A stretch of DNA of 64,000 bases from Microbacterium sp. CSI-V (GCF_001984105.1 NZ_MTQM01000009.1:1240001-1304000); one strand, 5' to 3'. Counted from the first letter of the stretch, positions 50,761 to 60,148 are shown. Program-made: numbers and translations. The notes: a model not told the origin generated them from the sequence alone.

Positions 50761-50813
50761 AGTGTCCAAGACACGCCGACGCGCCCGCGCAGGATCGGCG
50801 TGTCTTGGACACT
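50761..50813. repeat. TGTCCAAGACAC-type extragenic palindrome, copy 2
   Basis: Perfect 19-bp inverted repeat (50761-50779 with 50795-50813), 15-bp centre, in the gap between two plus-strand genes. The arms share their first 18 bases with copy 1; the centre is unrelated. Confidence 0.85.
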
Positions 50814-50924
50814 CGAGCGGCGCGGCACGGCGCGGCGACGCGGACGCGACGCGGCGGAGGCTCCGGCGCCACCCGCTCCCCACCGACGTAGCCTGGAAGC
50901 ACCCGAGCACACGGCGGAGGCGGC

Positions 50925-51473
50925 ATGAGCGACGATCCGAGGCAGGCGGCGGAGCGCTATCGCCTGGACCGGCGGCTGCGGGATGCCGGGCTGGAACCCG
51001 AATCCGCACCGTCGCCGGCGCGGGGGTCGACCGCGGCCGAGCGCGCCGCCTACGTGGAGACCTCGATCCAGCAGGCCATCCGGCGCGGAGAGTTCGACGA
51101 CCTCCCCGGTGCCGGGAAGCCGCTCCCCGACCTCGGCGGCAGCCACGACCCCGACTGGTGGATCCGTCGCAAGATCGAGACTGAGAAGCTCTCGGGCCTC
51201 GGGCCGCCCGCGCTCACCCTACGGGTCGAGCACGCCGAACTCGCCGATCGCCTGGACGCCCTGTCGCGCGAGGGCGACGTCAGGGAGGCGCTCGAGGACT
51301 TCAACCGCCGCGTCATCGAGGCCCGCCGGCAATTGCTCGGCGGCCCGCCCGTGGTGACACCGACGGTGGACGTGGATGCCGAGCTCGCGGCGTGGGCGTC
51401 GCGACGCCGCGCGCGCGGGGACGCGGTGGCACCCGCGCCGCCGCCGCGTCGCCGCCACTGGTTCCGGCGCTGA
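50925..51473 (+). CDS. DUF1992 (DnaJ homologue subfamily C member 28 type) protein
   Basis: 182 aa from ATG 50925 (GGAGGCGGC upstream). The DUF1992 core is plain: ETSIQQAIRRGEFDDLPGAG, GKPLPDL, and the WWIRRKIETEKLSG region. The remainder is helical and charged with a basic Pro/Arg-rich C-terminus. No J domain is present despite the family name. Function unknown. Confidence 0.85.
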   Translation: MSDDPRQAAERYRLDRRLRDAGLEPESAPSPARGSTAAERAAYVETSIQQAIRRGEFDDLPGAGKPLPDLGGSHDPDWWIRRKIETEKLSGLGPPALTLRVEHAELADRLDALSREGDVREALEDFNRRVIEARRQLLGGPPVVTPTVDVDAELAAWASRRRARGDAVAPAPPPRRRHWFRR

Positions 51474-51500
51474 CCTGCGCCGCGGCGGGATGGCGGCCAT

Positions 51501-51570
51501 TTCACGTGAACTGACCCAAACCACCCGCTGTTAGCGACCCGCGCCGAGTGATCTCGACCATTTCACGTGA
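51501..51570. repeat. Two TCACGTGA sites in a convergent gap
   Basis: TTCACGTGAA at 51501-51510 and TCACGTGA at 51563-51570, 61 bp apart, between the convergent DUF1992 and CitE-like genes. The same octamer recurs four times at 56374-56560 with similar spacing. Confidence 0.65.
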
Positions 51571-51640
51571 TCTCGCCGCCGCGCCACCGGACAGCCGCCT
51601 CGCCGCACGGCCACCGCGCCGCCACGGCCCCGCCGACGCG

Positions 51641-52471
51641 TCAGAGCCGCGCGAGCGCCTCGGCGCGGACGACCAGGGCGCGGGCGCGGGCGAGGGTGGG
51701 AGCGTACGAGCCGTCGACCGGGCCGTCGGGAACCTCCGCGAGCACCGCCCGGGCGGCCTCGACCTCGACGGCGCTCGGCGTGAAGCCGGCGTGGGCCCCC
51801 GCGATCGCGGCATCCCGCAACACGAGAGTGCCGGTGAAGCCCATCGTGGCCGCGTGCTCGGCGGCATCCCGAGCCTGCTCGATCGGACCGCACGGGCCGT
51901 CGATCGGCCCCGCGATCCCCGCCGCCGCCGACGCCACCACCAGCTGCGCGCGCGGCCACGACAGCGCGATGCGGTCGGCCGCCATGCCGGTGTCGCGACG
52001 GAAGTCGCCCGTGCCGAACGCCAGGCGCCGGGTCGCGGGGTGGGCGGCGATCGCCGGTGCCGACAACAACGCCGCAGCCGACTCGATCATCGCCACGATC
52101 GCCACGCCGGAGGGGAGGGATGCCGCGACGTGAGCGACGTCCGCCGGCCCGGCGCACATCGCGAGGACGACGCCGGCGAGGCGGTCGCCGAGCTCGCGGC
52201 CCAGGGCCAGGTCGGCCTCGCCGTCCCGTGTGCCCGCGGCGCTGATGCGCAGCCACACCGGCGCGGTCTCGGCGGCGCGGCGGGCGCGCTCGCGCCCCTC
52301 GGTCTTGCGCGCGGCGGGCAGTCCGTCCTCGAGGTCGAGCACGAGCACGTCGGCTGCGGTCTCCCCGCCGGCCGCGAGCGGCGAGCGCAGCAGCCAGGTG
52401 CGGGCGAGATCCACGCGCGCGGGGGCGGGGGCGGCCGAAGCCGCCCCCGCCGGGGAGTGCGTCAAGCTCAC
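51641..52471 (-). CDS. CitE/HpcH-family CoA-ester lyase-like protein
   Basis: 276 aa from GTG 52471, overlapping the DctA stop (GTGA). RTWLLRSPLAAGGE, VLVLDLEDGLPAARK (acidic DLED loop), AMIESAAAL (metal-binding Glu) and LAFGTGDFRRDTGM are HpcH/HpaI/CitE signatures. Members cleave citryl-, malyl- or citramalyl-CoA; citrate lyase alpha and gamma genes are absent, so a stand-alone CitE such as malyl- or citramalyl-CoA lyase/thioesterase is likely. Coupling to a dicarboxylate importer suggests a role in using the imported acid. Confidence 0.8.
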   Translation of the reverse strand: MSLTHSPAGAASAAPAPARVDLARTWLLRSPLAAGGETAADVLVLDLEDGLPAARKTEGRERARRAAETAPVWLRISAAGTRDGEADLALGRELGDRLAGVVLAMCAGPADVAHVAASLPSGVAIVAMIESAAALLSAPAIAAHPATRRLAFGTGDFRRDTGMAADRIALSWPRAQLVVASAAAGIAGPIDGPCGPIEQARDAAEHAATMGFTGTLVLRDAAIAGAHAGFTPSAVEVEAARAVLAEVPDGPVDGSYAPTLARARALVVRAEALARL

Positions 52472-53916
52472 GAACGGCTCCGAGCCGCCGCCTCCGCCTC
52501 CGCCTGAGCGCGGAAGGCGTTGAGCGCCTGCGTGTCCACCGACGCCGGACCGGTGCCGGCGACGGCCGACGCCTCTTCCTTGGCATCCGCCGCCGGAGTG
52601 GCGGAGTGGTCGTGACCGGTGAGCAGCGTCTCGTCGAACGGGATGCGACCCGCGAGGACCTCGCCGACGCGCTCGCGGTCGTACTGCTTCGTCCACGCGC
52701 CGATGAGCAAGGTCGCGACGGCGTTGCCGGTGAAGTTCGTGACCGCGCGGGCCTCCGACATGAACCGGTCGATGCCGACGATGACGCCGACGCCGTTGAC
52801 GAGGTCGGGACGGTAGGCGGAGAGACCACCGGCGAGGGTTGCGAGACCGGCACCGGTGACACCGGCGGCGCCCTTGGACGCGATGATCATGAAGACCAGC
52901 AGACCGATCTGCTCGGGAACCGACATCGGCGCCCCCATGGCGGTGGCGATGAAGAGCGACGCCATCGTCAGGTAGATCGCGGTGCCGTCGAGGTTGAACG
53001 AGTATCCGGTCGGGACGGTGATGCCGACGACCGGCTTCGAGACGCCGAGGTGCTCCATCTTCGCGATGAGGCGCGGAAGCGCCGCCTCGGACGACGAGGT
53101 GCCGACGATGAGGAGGTACTCGCGGCCGAGGTACTTGATCAGCGAGAAGATGTTGACCCGCGTGACGACGTAGAGGAGCGTCCCCAGGACCACGGTGATG
53201 AAGAGGAAGCAGGTCAGGTAGAACGAGCCCATCAGGATGCCGAGGCTGATGACCGCGCCGAAGCCGGTCTTGCCGACGACCGCCGCGATGGCGCCGAACG
53301 CACCGATGGGGGCGAGCCACAGGATCATGCCGAGGATACGGAAGACCAGCACCTGGAAGTTGCGGATGCCTTCGACCATGCGCGCCCCGCGCTCGCCCAT
53401 GCCCTGCAGCGCGAAGCCGACGAGGAGGGCGATGAAGAGCACCTGAAGGATGCTGCCGCCGGTGAACGCCGAGAAGAACGTCGTGGGGATGATGCCCAGG
53501 ATGAAGTCCTGCGTGGTGGTCGCCTCGGGCACGGCGTCGTACGACGCGCTGGCGATGTTGAGGCCCTCGCCGGGGTGGATGATGTTGCCCACCAGCAGGC
53601 CGATGCCCAGCGCGAAGGTCGACATCACGACGAAGTACAGCAGCGCCAGACCGCCGATCTTGCCGACCGTGGAGGCCTTGGCGATCGACCCGATGCCGAC
53701 GACGATCGTGCAGAAGATGACCGGGGCGATCATCATCTTGATGAGGCTGACGAAGCCCTTCCCGATCGGCTCGAGGCCGGTGGCGAACTGCGGGGCGACG
53801 AGGCCGACGATGATGCCCGCCGCGACGGCGACGATGACGGCGATGTAGAGCCAGTGGTTGCGGTCGATCTTCTTACGCGGACGACCGTCGCGCGTGGTGC
53901 GGAGTGAGAGAGACAT
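52468..53916 (-). CDS. dctA: C4-dicarboxylate:cation symporter, DctA type (DAACS family)
   Basis: 482 aa from ATG 53916 (AAGGGGAAG 6 nt upstream). Family motifs: SLIKMMIAPVIFCTIVVGI, LIVGTSSSEAALPRL (serine-rich hairpin 1), VVGITVPTGYSFNLDGTAIY and SKGAAGVTGAGLATLAG (hairpin 2), and GIDRFMSEARAVTNFTGNAV with the Asn/Asp Na+ and substrate ligands. Imports succinate, fumarate, malate. A divergent CitA/CitB-type two-component system 143 bp away presumably induces it. Confidence 0.93.
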   Translation of the reverse strand: MSLSLRTTRDGRPRKKIDRNHWLYIAVIVAVAAGIIVGLVAPQFATGLEPIGKGFVSLIKMMIAPVIFCTIVVGIGSIAKASTVGKIGGLALLYFVVMSTFALGIGLLVGNIIHPGEGLNIASASYDAVPEATTTQDFILGIIPTTFFSAFTGGSILQVLFIALLVGFALQGMGERGARMVEGIRNFQVLVFRILGMILWLAPIGAFGAIAAVVGKTGFGAVISLGILMGSFYLTCFLFITVVLGTLLYVVTRVNIFSLIKYLGREYLLIVGTSSSEAALPRLIAKMEHLGVSKPVVGITVPTGYSFNLDGTAIYLTMASLFIATAMGAPMSVPEQIGLLVFMIIASKGAAGVTGAGLATLAGGLSAYRPDLVNGVGVIVGIDRFMSEARAVTNFTGNAVATLLIGAWTKQYDRERVGEVLAGRIPFDETLLTGHDHSATPAADAKEEASAVAGTGPASVDTQALNAFRAQAEAEAAARSRS

Positions 53917-54059
53917 TCGCGACTTCCCCTTTTTCTAACGTCTTTGTTGAGTCCGGCGGGGCCGCCGGAGATGTGTCGACTTTGCGGGAGCGCAGAGCCC
54001 GGGGCGATTTGTGGTCGTATTGTTCACGGCAGACCGGAACGGACCGGAGAGGGCACGGC

Positions 54060-55664
54060 ATGCGTTTGAGCGTGGGCGGACGACTGGCGATGGTGTCGCT
54101 CGGCGTCGTCGTGCTGGTCGCGGGTGTGCTCGCGGCGCTCATGTCCGTGCAGCTGTCGGACTCCGGGCAGCGCCAGGCGCAACAGGTCACGCGCTCCGTC
54201 GCCGAGACCCTCGCGCACGAACCGGACGTCGCCGCGCTCGTCCGCGCGCAGGACTCGGCGACGCTTCAGCCGATGGTCGCGGCGATCCTCTCCGATGCCG
54301 ACCTGTCGTTCGTCACGATCATGACGCCCGACGGCATCCGGCTGACCCACCCCGATCCCTCGCAGATCGGCCAGCCCTACATCGGCTCGCGCGAAGAGGC
54401 GCTCGCCGGGGCGACCTACACCGAGGTCTACGAGGGCACGCTCGGCCCGTCCGTGCGGACCATCGCACCCGTCCGCGCCGGCGGAGCCGACGACGGCGAG
54501 ATCGTGGGCCTCGTCTCGGTCGGGGTCACCCTGGGAGCCGTCCAGGCGGATCTCGCCGCCCGTGTGCCCCTGATCGTCGCCGCCGCTGCCGGCATCGTGG
54601 GCATCGGCATCCTGGGGGCCCTGTACGTCCGTCGGAGCGCCCGTCGCGTCACCGGCTCGTACACCCCGCGCGAGCTCGCCCGACTGGTGGAGAGCTACGA
54701 GACGGTGCTGCACTCGCTGCGCGAGGGCCTGGTCGTCACCGACAGCGACGGCCGCATCGTGCTGTACAACGACGAAGCCGCCGACCTCCTCGGCCTCCCG
54801 CCGGCGACGCAGGGGCAGACGAGTCTGGACCCGCGTGAGACCGACATGGATGCCGCCCTCGCCGACGCGATCGCCACCGGGCGCCGCATGGTCGAGGAGA
54901 CCGTGGCCACCGGCGACCGCGTGCTGCTGGTGAACCAGGAGGAGGCCCGCGACCTCACCGGTCGGCGCGCGCCGGAACGCGGTCGGGTCATGACCCTCCG
55001 GGACCGGTCCGAGCTCCAGGCCCTGCTCGGCGAGCTCGAGGGGGTGCGGACGCTCACCGACACCCTCCGCTCGCAGACGCACGAGCACGGCAACCGGCTG
55101 CACGCCCTGCTGGCACTGCTGGAGCTCGGACGGGTCGACGACGCGCGGCAGCTCATCGCGGCATCCACGGAGGACCGTCAGGATCTCGCCGACCGCATCG
55201 TCTCGGGCAACGACGGCGCCGTCGTCGTCGCTCTGCTGCTCGGGAAGCTCGACGAGGCCGCCGAGCACGGTGTCGCCCTCGACCTCGACGTGGAGGAACC
55301 CACTCCCGCGCTGCCGCTGGCCCCGGCCGAGGCGGTGACCGTGGTCGGCAACCTCGTGGACAACGCGATGGATGCCGCCACCGCCGGCCCCGATCCGCGC
55401 TGGGTGCGCGTGTCGCTCACGCGGCGAGGACCCGATGTCGCGATCGAGGTGAGCGACAGCGGGCCGGGGTTCGATCCGACCCTCGCCGACCCGTTCGCGT
55501 TCGGCGCCTCGACGAAGCCGGCCGCGGCTCCCGGCGGTCGCGGTGTGGGGCTCGCGCTCGTCCGCGACATCGTCTCGGCCCACGGCGGCACGCTGCACGT
55601 CACCGACGCGCCCACGACGGTGCGCGTCGTCCTGCCGGCCCCGGTCGAGGCGGTGCCCGCGTGA
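54060..55664 (+). CDS. CitA/DcuS-family sensor histidine kinase
   Basis: 534 aa from ATG 54060 (GGAGAGGGCAC upstream). Helix 1 (about 10-30), a periplasmic Cache domain with FVTIMTPDGIRLTHPDPSQI (the carboxylate-binding signature of CitA/DcuS), helix 2 (about 165-190), a cytoplasmic PAS domain (LREGLVVTDSDGRIVLYNDE), the H-box LRSQTHEHGNRLHALLALLE with the phospho-accepting His, and an ATPase domain with NLVDNAMDAA and GRGVGLALV. Senses external di- or tricarboxylates. Stop overlaps the regulator gene. Confidence 0.9.
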   Translation: MRLSVGGRLAMVSLGVVVLVAGVLAALMSVQLSDSGQRQAQQVTRSVAETLAHEPDVAALVRAQDSATLQPMVAAILSDADLSFVTIMTPDGIRLTHPDPSQIGQPYIGSREEALAGATYTEVYEGTLGPSVRTIAPVRAGGADDGEIVGLVSVGVTLGAVQADLAARVPLIVAAAAGIVGIGILGALYVRRSARRVTGSYTPRELARLVESYETVLHSLREGLVVTDSDGRIVLYNDEAADLLGLPPATQGQTSLDPRETDMDAALADAIATGRRMVEETVATGDRVLLVNQEEARDLTGRRAPERGRVMTLRDRSELQALLGELEGVRTLTDTLRSQTHEHGNRLHALLALLELGRVDDARQLIAASTEDRQDLADRIVSGNDGAVVVALLLGKLDEAAEHGVALDLDVEEPTPALPLAPAEAVTVVGNLVDNAMDAATAGPDPRWVRVSLTRRGPDVAIEVSDSGPGFDPTLADPFAFGASTKPAAAPGGRGVGLALVRDIVSAHGGTLHVTDAPTTVRVVLPAPVEAVPA

Positions 55665-56341
55665 TCCGCGTGCTCGTCGTCGACGACGACGCGCTCGCTC
55701 TCGAACTGCACGCCGCGTACGTGGAGCGCCTGCCCGGGTTCGAGGTCGTCGGGCAGGCGGCGGGAGCCCGCGCGGCGCTGACCGCGATCGCCGATCCCGC
55801 CCGCCCCATCGACCTCGTGCTGCTGGACATGACCATGCCCGACGGCGGCGGCCTCGACGTCGCCCGGCGCGTGCGCGCGATGGGCGCGGGCGTGGACATC
55901 ATCGCCGTGACCGCGGTCCGGGATGCCGCGACCGTCCGCGCGGCGGTGTCGACCGGCGTCGTGCAGTACCTGATCAAGCCGTTCACGTTCGCTGCGTTCC
56001 GCGAACGCCTCGAGGCCTACCGCGCGTACGCCGAGGGCCTGGACCGTGCGGCCGGGGAGGCCACGCAGTCCGAGGTGGACGCGCTGCTCGGGTCGCTGCG
56101 GACCATGGCGCCCGCGCTGCCCAAGGGCCTGAGCGAGGAGACGCTGCAGGCCGTCGCGGAGCGCGTCCGCACGGCATCCGGCGCCGTGTCCTCGACCGAG
56201 GTCGGCGAGCGCGAGGGCATGTCGCGCGTCACCGCCCGCCGGTATCTCGAGCACCTCGCCGACGTCGGCCGCGTGCGCCGCGAACCGCGCTACGGCGGCC
56301 CCGGCCGCCCCGAGATCACCTACGCCTGGGTCCGGGCCTGA
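55661..56341 (+). CDS. CitB/DcuR-family response regulator
   Basis: 226 aa; GTG start in GTGA overlap. Receiver with VLVVDDDALALELHAAYVER, phospho-acceptor Asp in LVLLDMTMPDGGG near residue 55, and Lys in QYLIKPFTF near 107. The C-terminal helix-turn-helix (SSTEVGEREGMSRVTARRYL to GRVRREPRYGGPGRPEITY) is the DcuR type. Partner of the upstream kinase; the likely target is the divergent dctA operon. Confidence 0.9.
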   Translation: MIRVLVVDDDALALELHAAYVERLPGFEVVGQAAGARAALTAIADPARPIDLVLLDMTMPDGGGLDVARRVRAMGAGVDIIAVTAVRDAATVRAAVSTGVVQYLIKPFTFAAFRERLEAYRAYAEGLDRAAGEATQSEVDALLGSLRTMAPALPKGLSEETLQAVAERVRTASGAVSSTEVGEREGMSRVTARRYLEHLADVGRVRREPRYGGPGRPEITYAWVRA

Positions 56342-56373
56342 CGCGGCGGCGGGTCGCCCTCACCCCGCCGACA

Positions 56374-56560
56374 TCACGTGAACTCGGCGAACGCACACGC
56401 CACGGCGCGGCAACGACGCGTCGCCTCGCCCAGATCACGTGAACTGGACGGCGCGCTCACGGCGCGGCCACGACGCGTCGCCTCGCCCACATCACGTGAG
56501 CTCGCCGAGCGCACACGCTCCGGCGCGGCCACGACGCGTCACCTCGCCCAGATCACGTGA
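56374..56560. repeat. Array of four TCACGTGA sites, about 60-bp period
   Basis: Octamers at 56374, 56435, 56492 and 56553, spaced 61, 57 and 61 bp. The intervening text is also related: GCGCGGCCACGACGCGTC recurs in each unit. The array fills the convergent gap between the response regulator and alanine dehydrogenase genes. Confidence 0.8.
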
Positions 56561-56595
56561 ACTGGCACCGCCGCGAGCCCCCGCGCGGACCCGCG

Positions 56596-57681
56596 TCAGA
56601 GGTCGAACGCCGCCCGCACGCCCTCGTTCACCACGACGCCCGAGCGCACGTTCAGGCCCTTCGCGAGGGCGGGATCGGCGGATGCCGCGGCCTCCCAGCC
56701 CGCGTCGGCGATCCGGGTGATGTAGGGCAGCGTGGCGTTGGAGAGCGCGCGCGTCGAGGTGTGCGGGACCGCGCCGGGCATGTTCGCCACGCAGTAGTAC
56801 AGCGAGTCGTGCACCCGGAACGTGGGGGCGTCGTGGGTGGTGGGCCGCGACCCCTCGAAGCATCCGCCCTGGTCGATCGCGATGTCCACGAGCACCGAGC
56901 CGGGCTTCATCGCCGCGACCATGTCGTCGGTGACGAGCTTGGGCGCCGCGGCGCCGGGGATCAGCACCGACCCGATGACGAGGTCGGCGTCGGCCAGCTG
57001 CTCGGCGATCTCGAGGCGGGTGGACGCCCGCGTCTGGATCGCGCCGCCGAACCGTTCCTCGAGCTGGCGGAGCTTGGGGAGGGAGATGTCGATGACGGTG
57101 ACGTTCGCGCCGAGACCGAGCGCGTTCGCCGCGGCGTGCTCCCCCGCGACGCCGCCGCCGATCACCACGACCTTGGCCTTGGGCGTGCCGGGCACCCCGC
57201 CGGGAAGCAGGCCCCGACCGCCGGACGCGCGCAGCAGGTGGTGGGCACCCTCGATGATCGAGAGGCGTCCGGCGACCTCGCTCATCGGGGCGAGGAGCGG
57301 CAGGGCGCGGTCCGCGGTCTGCACCGTCTCGTACGCCACCGCCGTCGTTCCCGCCGCCACCAGGGCGTCGGTGAGCGGGCGGTCGGCGGCGAGGTGCAGG
57401 TACGTGAAGAGGGTGAGGTCGGCGCGCAGGTGCCCGTACTCGGGAGCGATGGGCTCCTTCACCTTGACGAGGAGCTCGGCGCGCGCCCAGGTCTCGTCGG
57501 CCGTCGCGACGATCTCGGCGCCGGCCAGGCGGTACTGGTCGTCCGAGAATCCACTGCCCTCACCGGCACCGGCCTGGACGAGGACCTCGTGGCCCCGGTG
57601 CACGAGAGCGTCGACGCCCGCCGGTGTCATGGCGACGCGGTTCTCGTTGTTCTTGATCTCGGTGGGCACGGCGACGCGCAT
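56596..57681 (-). CDS. ald: Alanine dehydrogenase
   Basis: 361 aa from ATG 57681 (GGAGAG upstream). Interconverts L-alanine and pyruvate with NAD+. Motifs: [20 protein letters not shown] with substrate-binding Arg15, [15 protein letters not shown] with the catalytic-site Lys, [17 protein letters not shown] fold [20 protein letters not shown], and [20 protein letters not shown] with the catalytic Asp. Length is normal. A divergent Lrp/AsnC gene 152 bp away is the probable alanine-responsive regulator. Confidence 0.96.
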   Translation of the reverse strand: MRVAVPTEIKNNENRVAMTPAGVDALVHRGHEVLVQAGAGEGSGFSDDQYRLAGAEIVATADETWARAELLVKVKEPIAPEYGHLRADLTLFTYLHLAADRPLTDALVAAGTTAVAYETVQTADRALPLLAPMSEVAGRLSIIEGAHHLLRASGGRGLLPGGVPGTPKAKVVVIGGGVAGEHAAANALGLGANVTVIDISLPKLRQLEERFGGAIQTRASTRLEIAEQLADADLVIGSVLIPGAAAPKLVTDDMVAAMKPGSVLVDIAIDQGGCFEGSRPTTHDAPTFRVHDSLYYCVANMPGAVPHTSTRALSNATLPYITRIADAGWEAAASADPALAKGLNVRSGVVVNEGVRAAFDL

Positions 57682-57833
57682 CGGTCTCTCCTCTGAGTGG
57701 TCGTGGCAGGAAGGATCGCAGGAATCCATGTTTCCGTGGCGTTACTCCGCAGATCCTTCGGTATGGATGCCATTTCCACCGGTATCGTCGGATCGGAGCC
57801 GTCCCACCCGATTGCCGCGCCGAAGGATCTGCG

Positions 57834-58307
57834 ATGCCCGAAGACGACCTGCACCCGCTCGACGCGCGCATCATCGAGCTCCTCTCGGCGGATGCCCGCA
57901 TGACGAACGCCGCCCTCGCCGACGCGCTCGGCGTCGCGGCATCCACGGCTCACACCCGCGTCCGCGGGCTCGTCGACCGCGGGCTCATCACCGGCTTCCA
58001 CGCCGCGGTCGATCAGAGCCGCCTGGGGCGCGGACTGCAGGCCATCGTCGGCGTGACCCTCCGGCCCGGCCAGCGGCACGAGAGCATCCGCGCCTTCGCC
58101 CAGGAGATCCGGCGGCACCCCGACGTGATCCAGCTGTTCTTCCTCGGCGGTGCCGACGACTTCCTCGTCCACATCGCGGTCGACGACTCCTCCTCCGTGC
58201 GCCGGTTCGTCGTCGATCAGCTCTCGGCCCGGCACAGCGTGGCATCCACGCGCACCAGCATCATCTTCGAGTACCACCGCAACGCGCTCGCGGCCGATTT
58301 CGACTGA
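57834..58307 (+). CDS. Lrp/AsnC-family regulator, probably of ald
   Basis: 157 aa from ATG 57834 (GAAGGA upstream). Helix-turn-helix LDARIIELLSADARMTNAAL then ADALGVAASTAHTRVRGLVD, followed by a RAM ligand domain (QAIVGVTLRPGQRHESIRAF, VIQLFFLGGADDFLVHIAVD). Single-gene unit divergent from ald, the usual AldR arrangement in actinobacteria. The 152-bp gap contains several imperfect inverted repeats of the type GGTATGG-N-CCATTTCCACC that may bind the octamer. Confidence 0.9.
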   Translation: MPEDDLHPLDARIIELLSADARMTNAALADALGVAASTAHTRVRGLVDRGLITGFHAAVDQSRLGRGLQAIVGVTLRPGQRHESIRAFAQEIRRHPDVIQLFFLGGADDFLVHIAVDDSSSVRRFVVDQLSARHSVASTRTSIIFEYHRNALAADFD

Positions 58308-58371
58308 GCGGCCGCCCGTCCGCCGGTAGGGTGTCGGAAACCGCAGACCACCGCACCGGCGAGGGGGATCC

Positions 58372-59295
58372 GTGCTGCTGACGATCGGGCTCGCCGTGAT
58401 GTGCATCGGTGTCGCCTTCGGCGTCGTCGGCATCGCCCTGCCGCGGGCCTCGGCTCCCGTGCCGTTCACCACGTTCATCCAGTACGCCGTCATGGCCGGC
58501 ATCTTCTCGATCGGCTCGACGGTGATGTACGTCGTCAACCGGTACGACGGCGCGCGTCTGGCCCTCGTCGTCGGCGACGCCACGATGGTCCTCGCCGCAG
58601 GAACCATGGCGGTCGCGCTCGCGGGACTGGCGGTCGGCCGTCGTCGGGCGGCCCTCGGGCTCGTGGCCGTGACGGCGATCGCCGTCGGCGCGAGCACGGC
58701 GGCGACCAGCGAAGACGTGTCGCTGATGATCAAGGCCGCCATCCTCGCCGTGGTGTGCGGCGTGTGCACCCTCGCCGCGGTCCGCTCCCCCGTCGCGCCG
58801 AGGCGACCTGCACTGCTGATCGCCGCCGCCATGGGTCTGTACACCGTCTACTCCGCCGCGCGCGCCCTCGTCGGCGTTGCGACGGGGTGGGCGGGACCGG
58901 TGGGCGCGGTGTTCCGCTCGCTGGAGATCGGTTCCGCGGTCGCGATCGCCACCGTCCTGGTCTGCGGGCTCGGCATCGTGCTGGCCCTCCGCATCTCGGG
59001 ACAGGTCTCCGACGGCGAGCCCCGCGAGCATTCGGTCGTCGTCATCGGCGATGCCCAGCTCGTCGCGAGTGCGTTCGGTTCCGACCGGCTGCGATCGCTC
59101 GTGAACGAGTTGCGCGCGGCCGCGCACGCGCTCGACGACCATGCGGTCGATGTCCGCAACGGCGTGGCGACGGCGATGCCCTCGGCACTGCCGACGCTCG
59201 GCGAGCAGATGCAGAACGGCTTCGGGTGGAGCCCCGAAGAGATCGCGCTGCTGGTCGAAGGCGACGGTCGACGCGGACGGACGAACCGCCGCTGA
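58372..59295 (+). CDS. Polytopic membrane protein with cytoplasmic C-terminal domain, unknown
   Basis: 307 aa from GTG 58372 (GAGGGGGATCC upstream). Six or seven hydrophobic segments cover residues 1-210, a layout like 7TM sensor domains. The soluble C-terminus (SVVVIGDAQLVASAFGSDRL to MQNGFGWSPEEIALLVEGDG) matches nothing I know; its position is where signalling kinases or cyclases usually carry an output domain, but no GGDEF, EAL or kinase motif is present. Its stop is 11 bp from the stop of the convergent methyltransferase gene. Confidence 0.65.
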   Translation: MLLTIGLAVMCIGVAFGVVGIALPRASAPVPFTTFIQYAVMAGIFSIGSTVMYVVNRYDGARLALVVGDATMVLAAGTMAVALAGLAVGRRRAALGLVAVTAIAVGASTAATSEDVSLMIKAAILAVVCGVCTLAAVRSPVAPRRPALLIAAAMGLYTVYSAARALVGVATGWAGPVGAVFRSLEIGSAVAIATVLVCGLGIVLALRISGQVSDGEPREHSVVVIGDAQLVASAFGSDRLRSLVNELRAAAHALDDHAVDVRNGVATAMPSALPTLGEQMQNGFGWSPEEIALLVEGDGRRGRTNRR

Positions 59296-59305
59296 CCGCC
59301 GCGGG

Positions 59306-60148
59306 TCACCCCAGGGCGACCGCGATCGCGGCGATGTCCGCGGGGGTCGAGCGGCAGCATCCCCCCACGAGCCGCGCTCCCGCCGCGACCCACGACGGTG
59401 CGGCGTCGGCGAGCGGCGCCGCGCCGCCCCGCCACGTGCGGGTCGCGGCATCCCACCGCTCCCCCGTGTTCGGATAGGCCACGAGCGGAACCGCGGGGGC
59501 GGTGGCGAGCGCCGGTCCGACGCTCTCGGGTGCGCAGCAGTTGACCCCGACCGCCACGACCCCCGGGACGGATGCCGCCACCCGCAGGGCCGCCGCGAGC
59601 GCGCCGGCCTCGGCGTATCCGGTGCTGTCGGCCGACAGGCTCACGAACGCCGGCACGCCCAGGTCGGCGAGTTCGAGGGCGAGCGCCTCGACCTCGAGGG
59701 GTGAGGGGATCGTCTCGACCGCGAGCAGATCCGCCCCCGCGTCGGCGAGCACCGCGAGACGGCGACGGTGAAAGGAGCGCAACCGGGCGAGGTCGAGACC
59801 GTAGTCGCCCGTGTACTCGCTCCCGTCGGCGCGCAGCGCGCCCACGGGGCCGACGGATGCCGCGACCAGACCGTCGCCCGCGTCGCGCGCGAGCGACACC
59901 GACCGCCGCAGCAGCATGTCGACGTCGGCATCCGGGATCTCGCCCCCGAAACCGACCTGGTACGAGGCGGTGATCAGGACGTCCGCGCCCGCGGCCGCGA
60001 ACTCGGCGTGGCCCGCGCGCACCTCGTCGGGGTCGTCGCGCAGCACGCGGGCAGACCACAGCGACGACGACACGTCGTTGCCGCGGCTCTCGAGCAGCGT
60101 GCCGAGCCCTCCGTCGAGGAGGAGGGGGCGGGTGGCGAGATCGATCAC
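59306..60148 (-). CDS. mmuM: Homocysteine S-methyltransferase
   Basis: 280 aa from GTG 60148, overlapping the marR stop. Starts LLLDGGLGTLLESRGNDVSS, the DGGxGT opening of the family. Zinc ligands are the Cys in GVNCCAPES (near 205) and the CC pair in LVGGCCRST (near 265). AVETIPSPLEVEALALEL and FVSLSADSTGYAEAG are also typical. Transfers a methyl group from S-methylmethionine or S-adenosylmethionine to homocysteine, giving methionine. Sharing an operon with MarR is unusual and implies ligand-controlled expression. Confidence 0.9.
   Translation of the reverse strand: MIDLATRPLLLDGGLGTLLESRGNDVSSSLWSARVLRDDPDEVRAGHAEFAAAGADVLITASYQVGFGGEIPDADVDMLLRRSVSLARDAGDGLVAASVGPVGALRADGSEYTGDYGLDLARLRSFHRRRLAVLADAGADLLAVETIPSPLEVEALALELADLGVPAFVSLSADSTGYAEAGALAAALRVAASVPGVVAVGVNCCAPESVGPALATAPAVPLVAYPNTGERWDAATRTWRGGAAPLADAAPSWVAAGARLVGGCCRSTPADIAAIAVALG

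Noticed and set aside
56374..56560. CRISPR-like array
   Set aside because: Units are degenerate and the sequence between the octamers is itself related, so there are no unique spacers; no cas genes are present.
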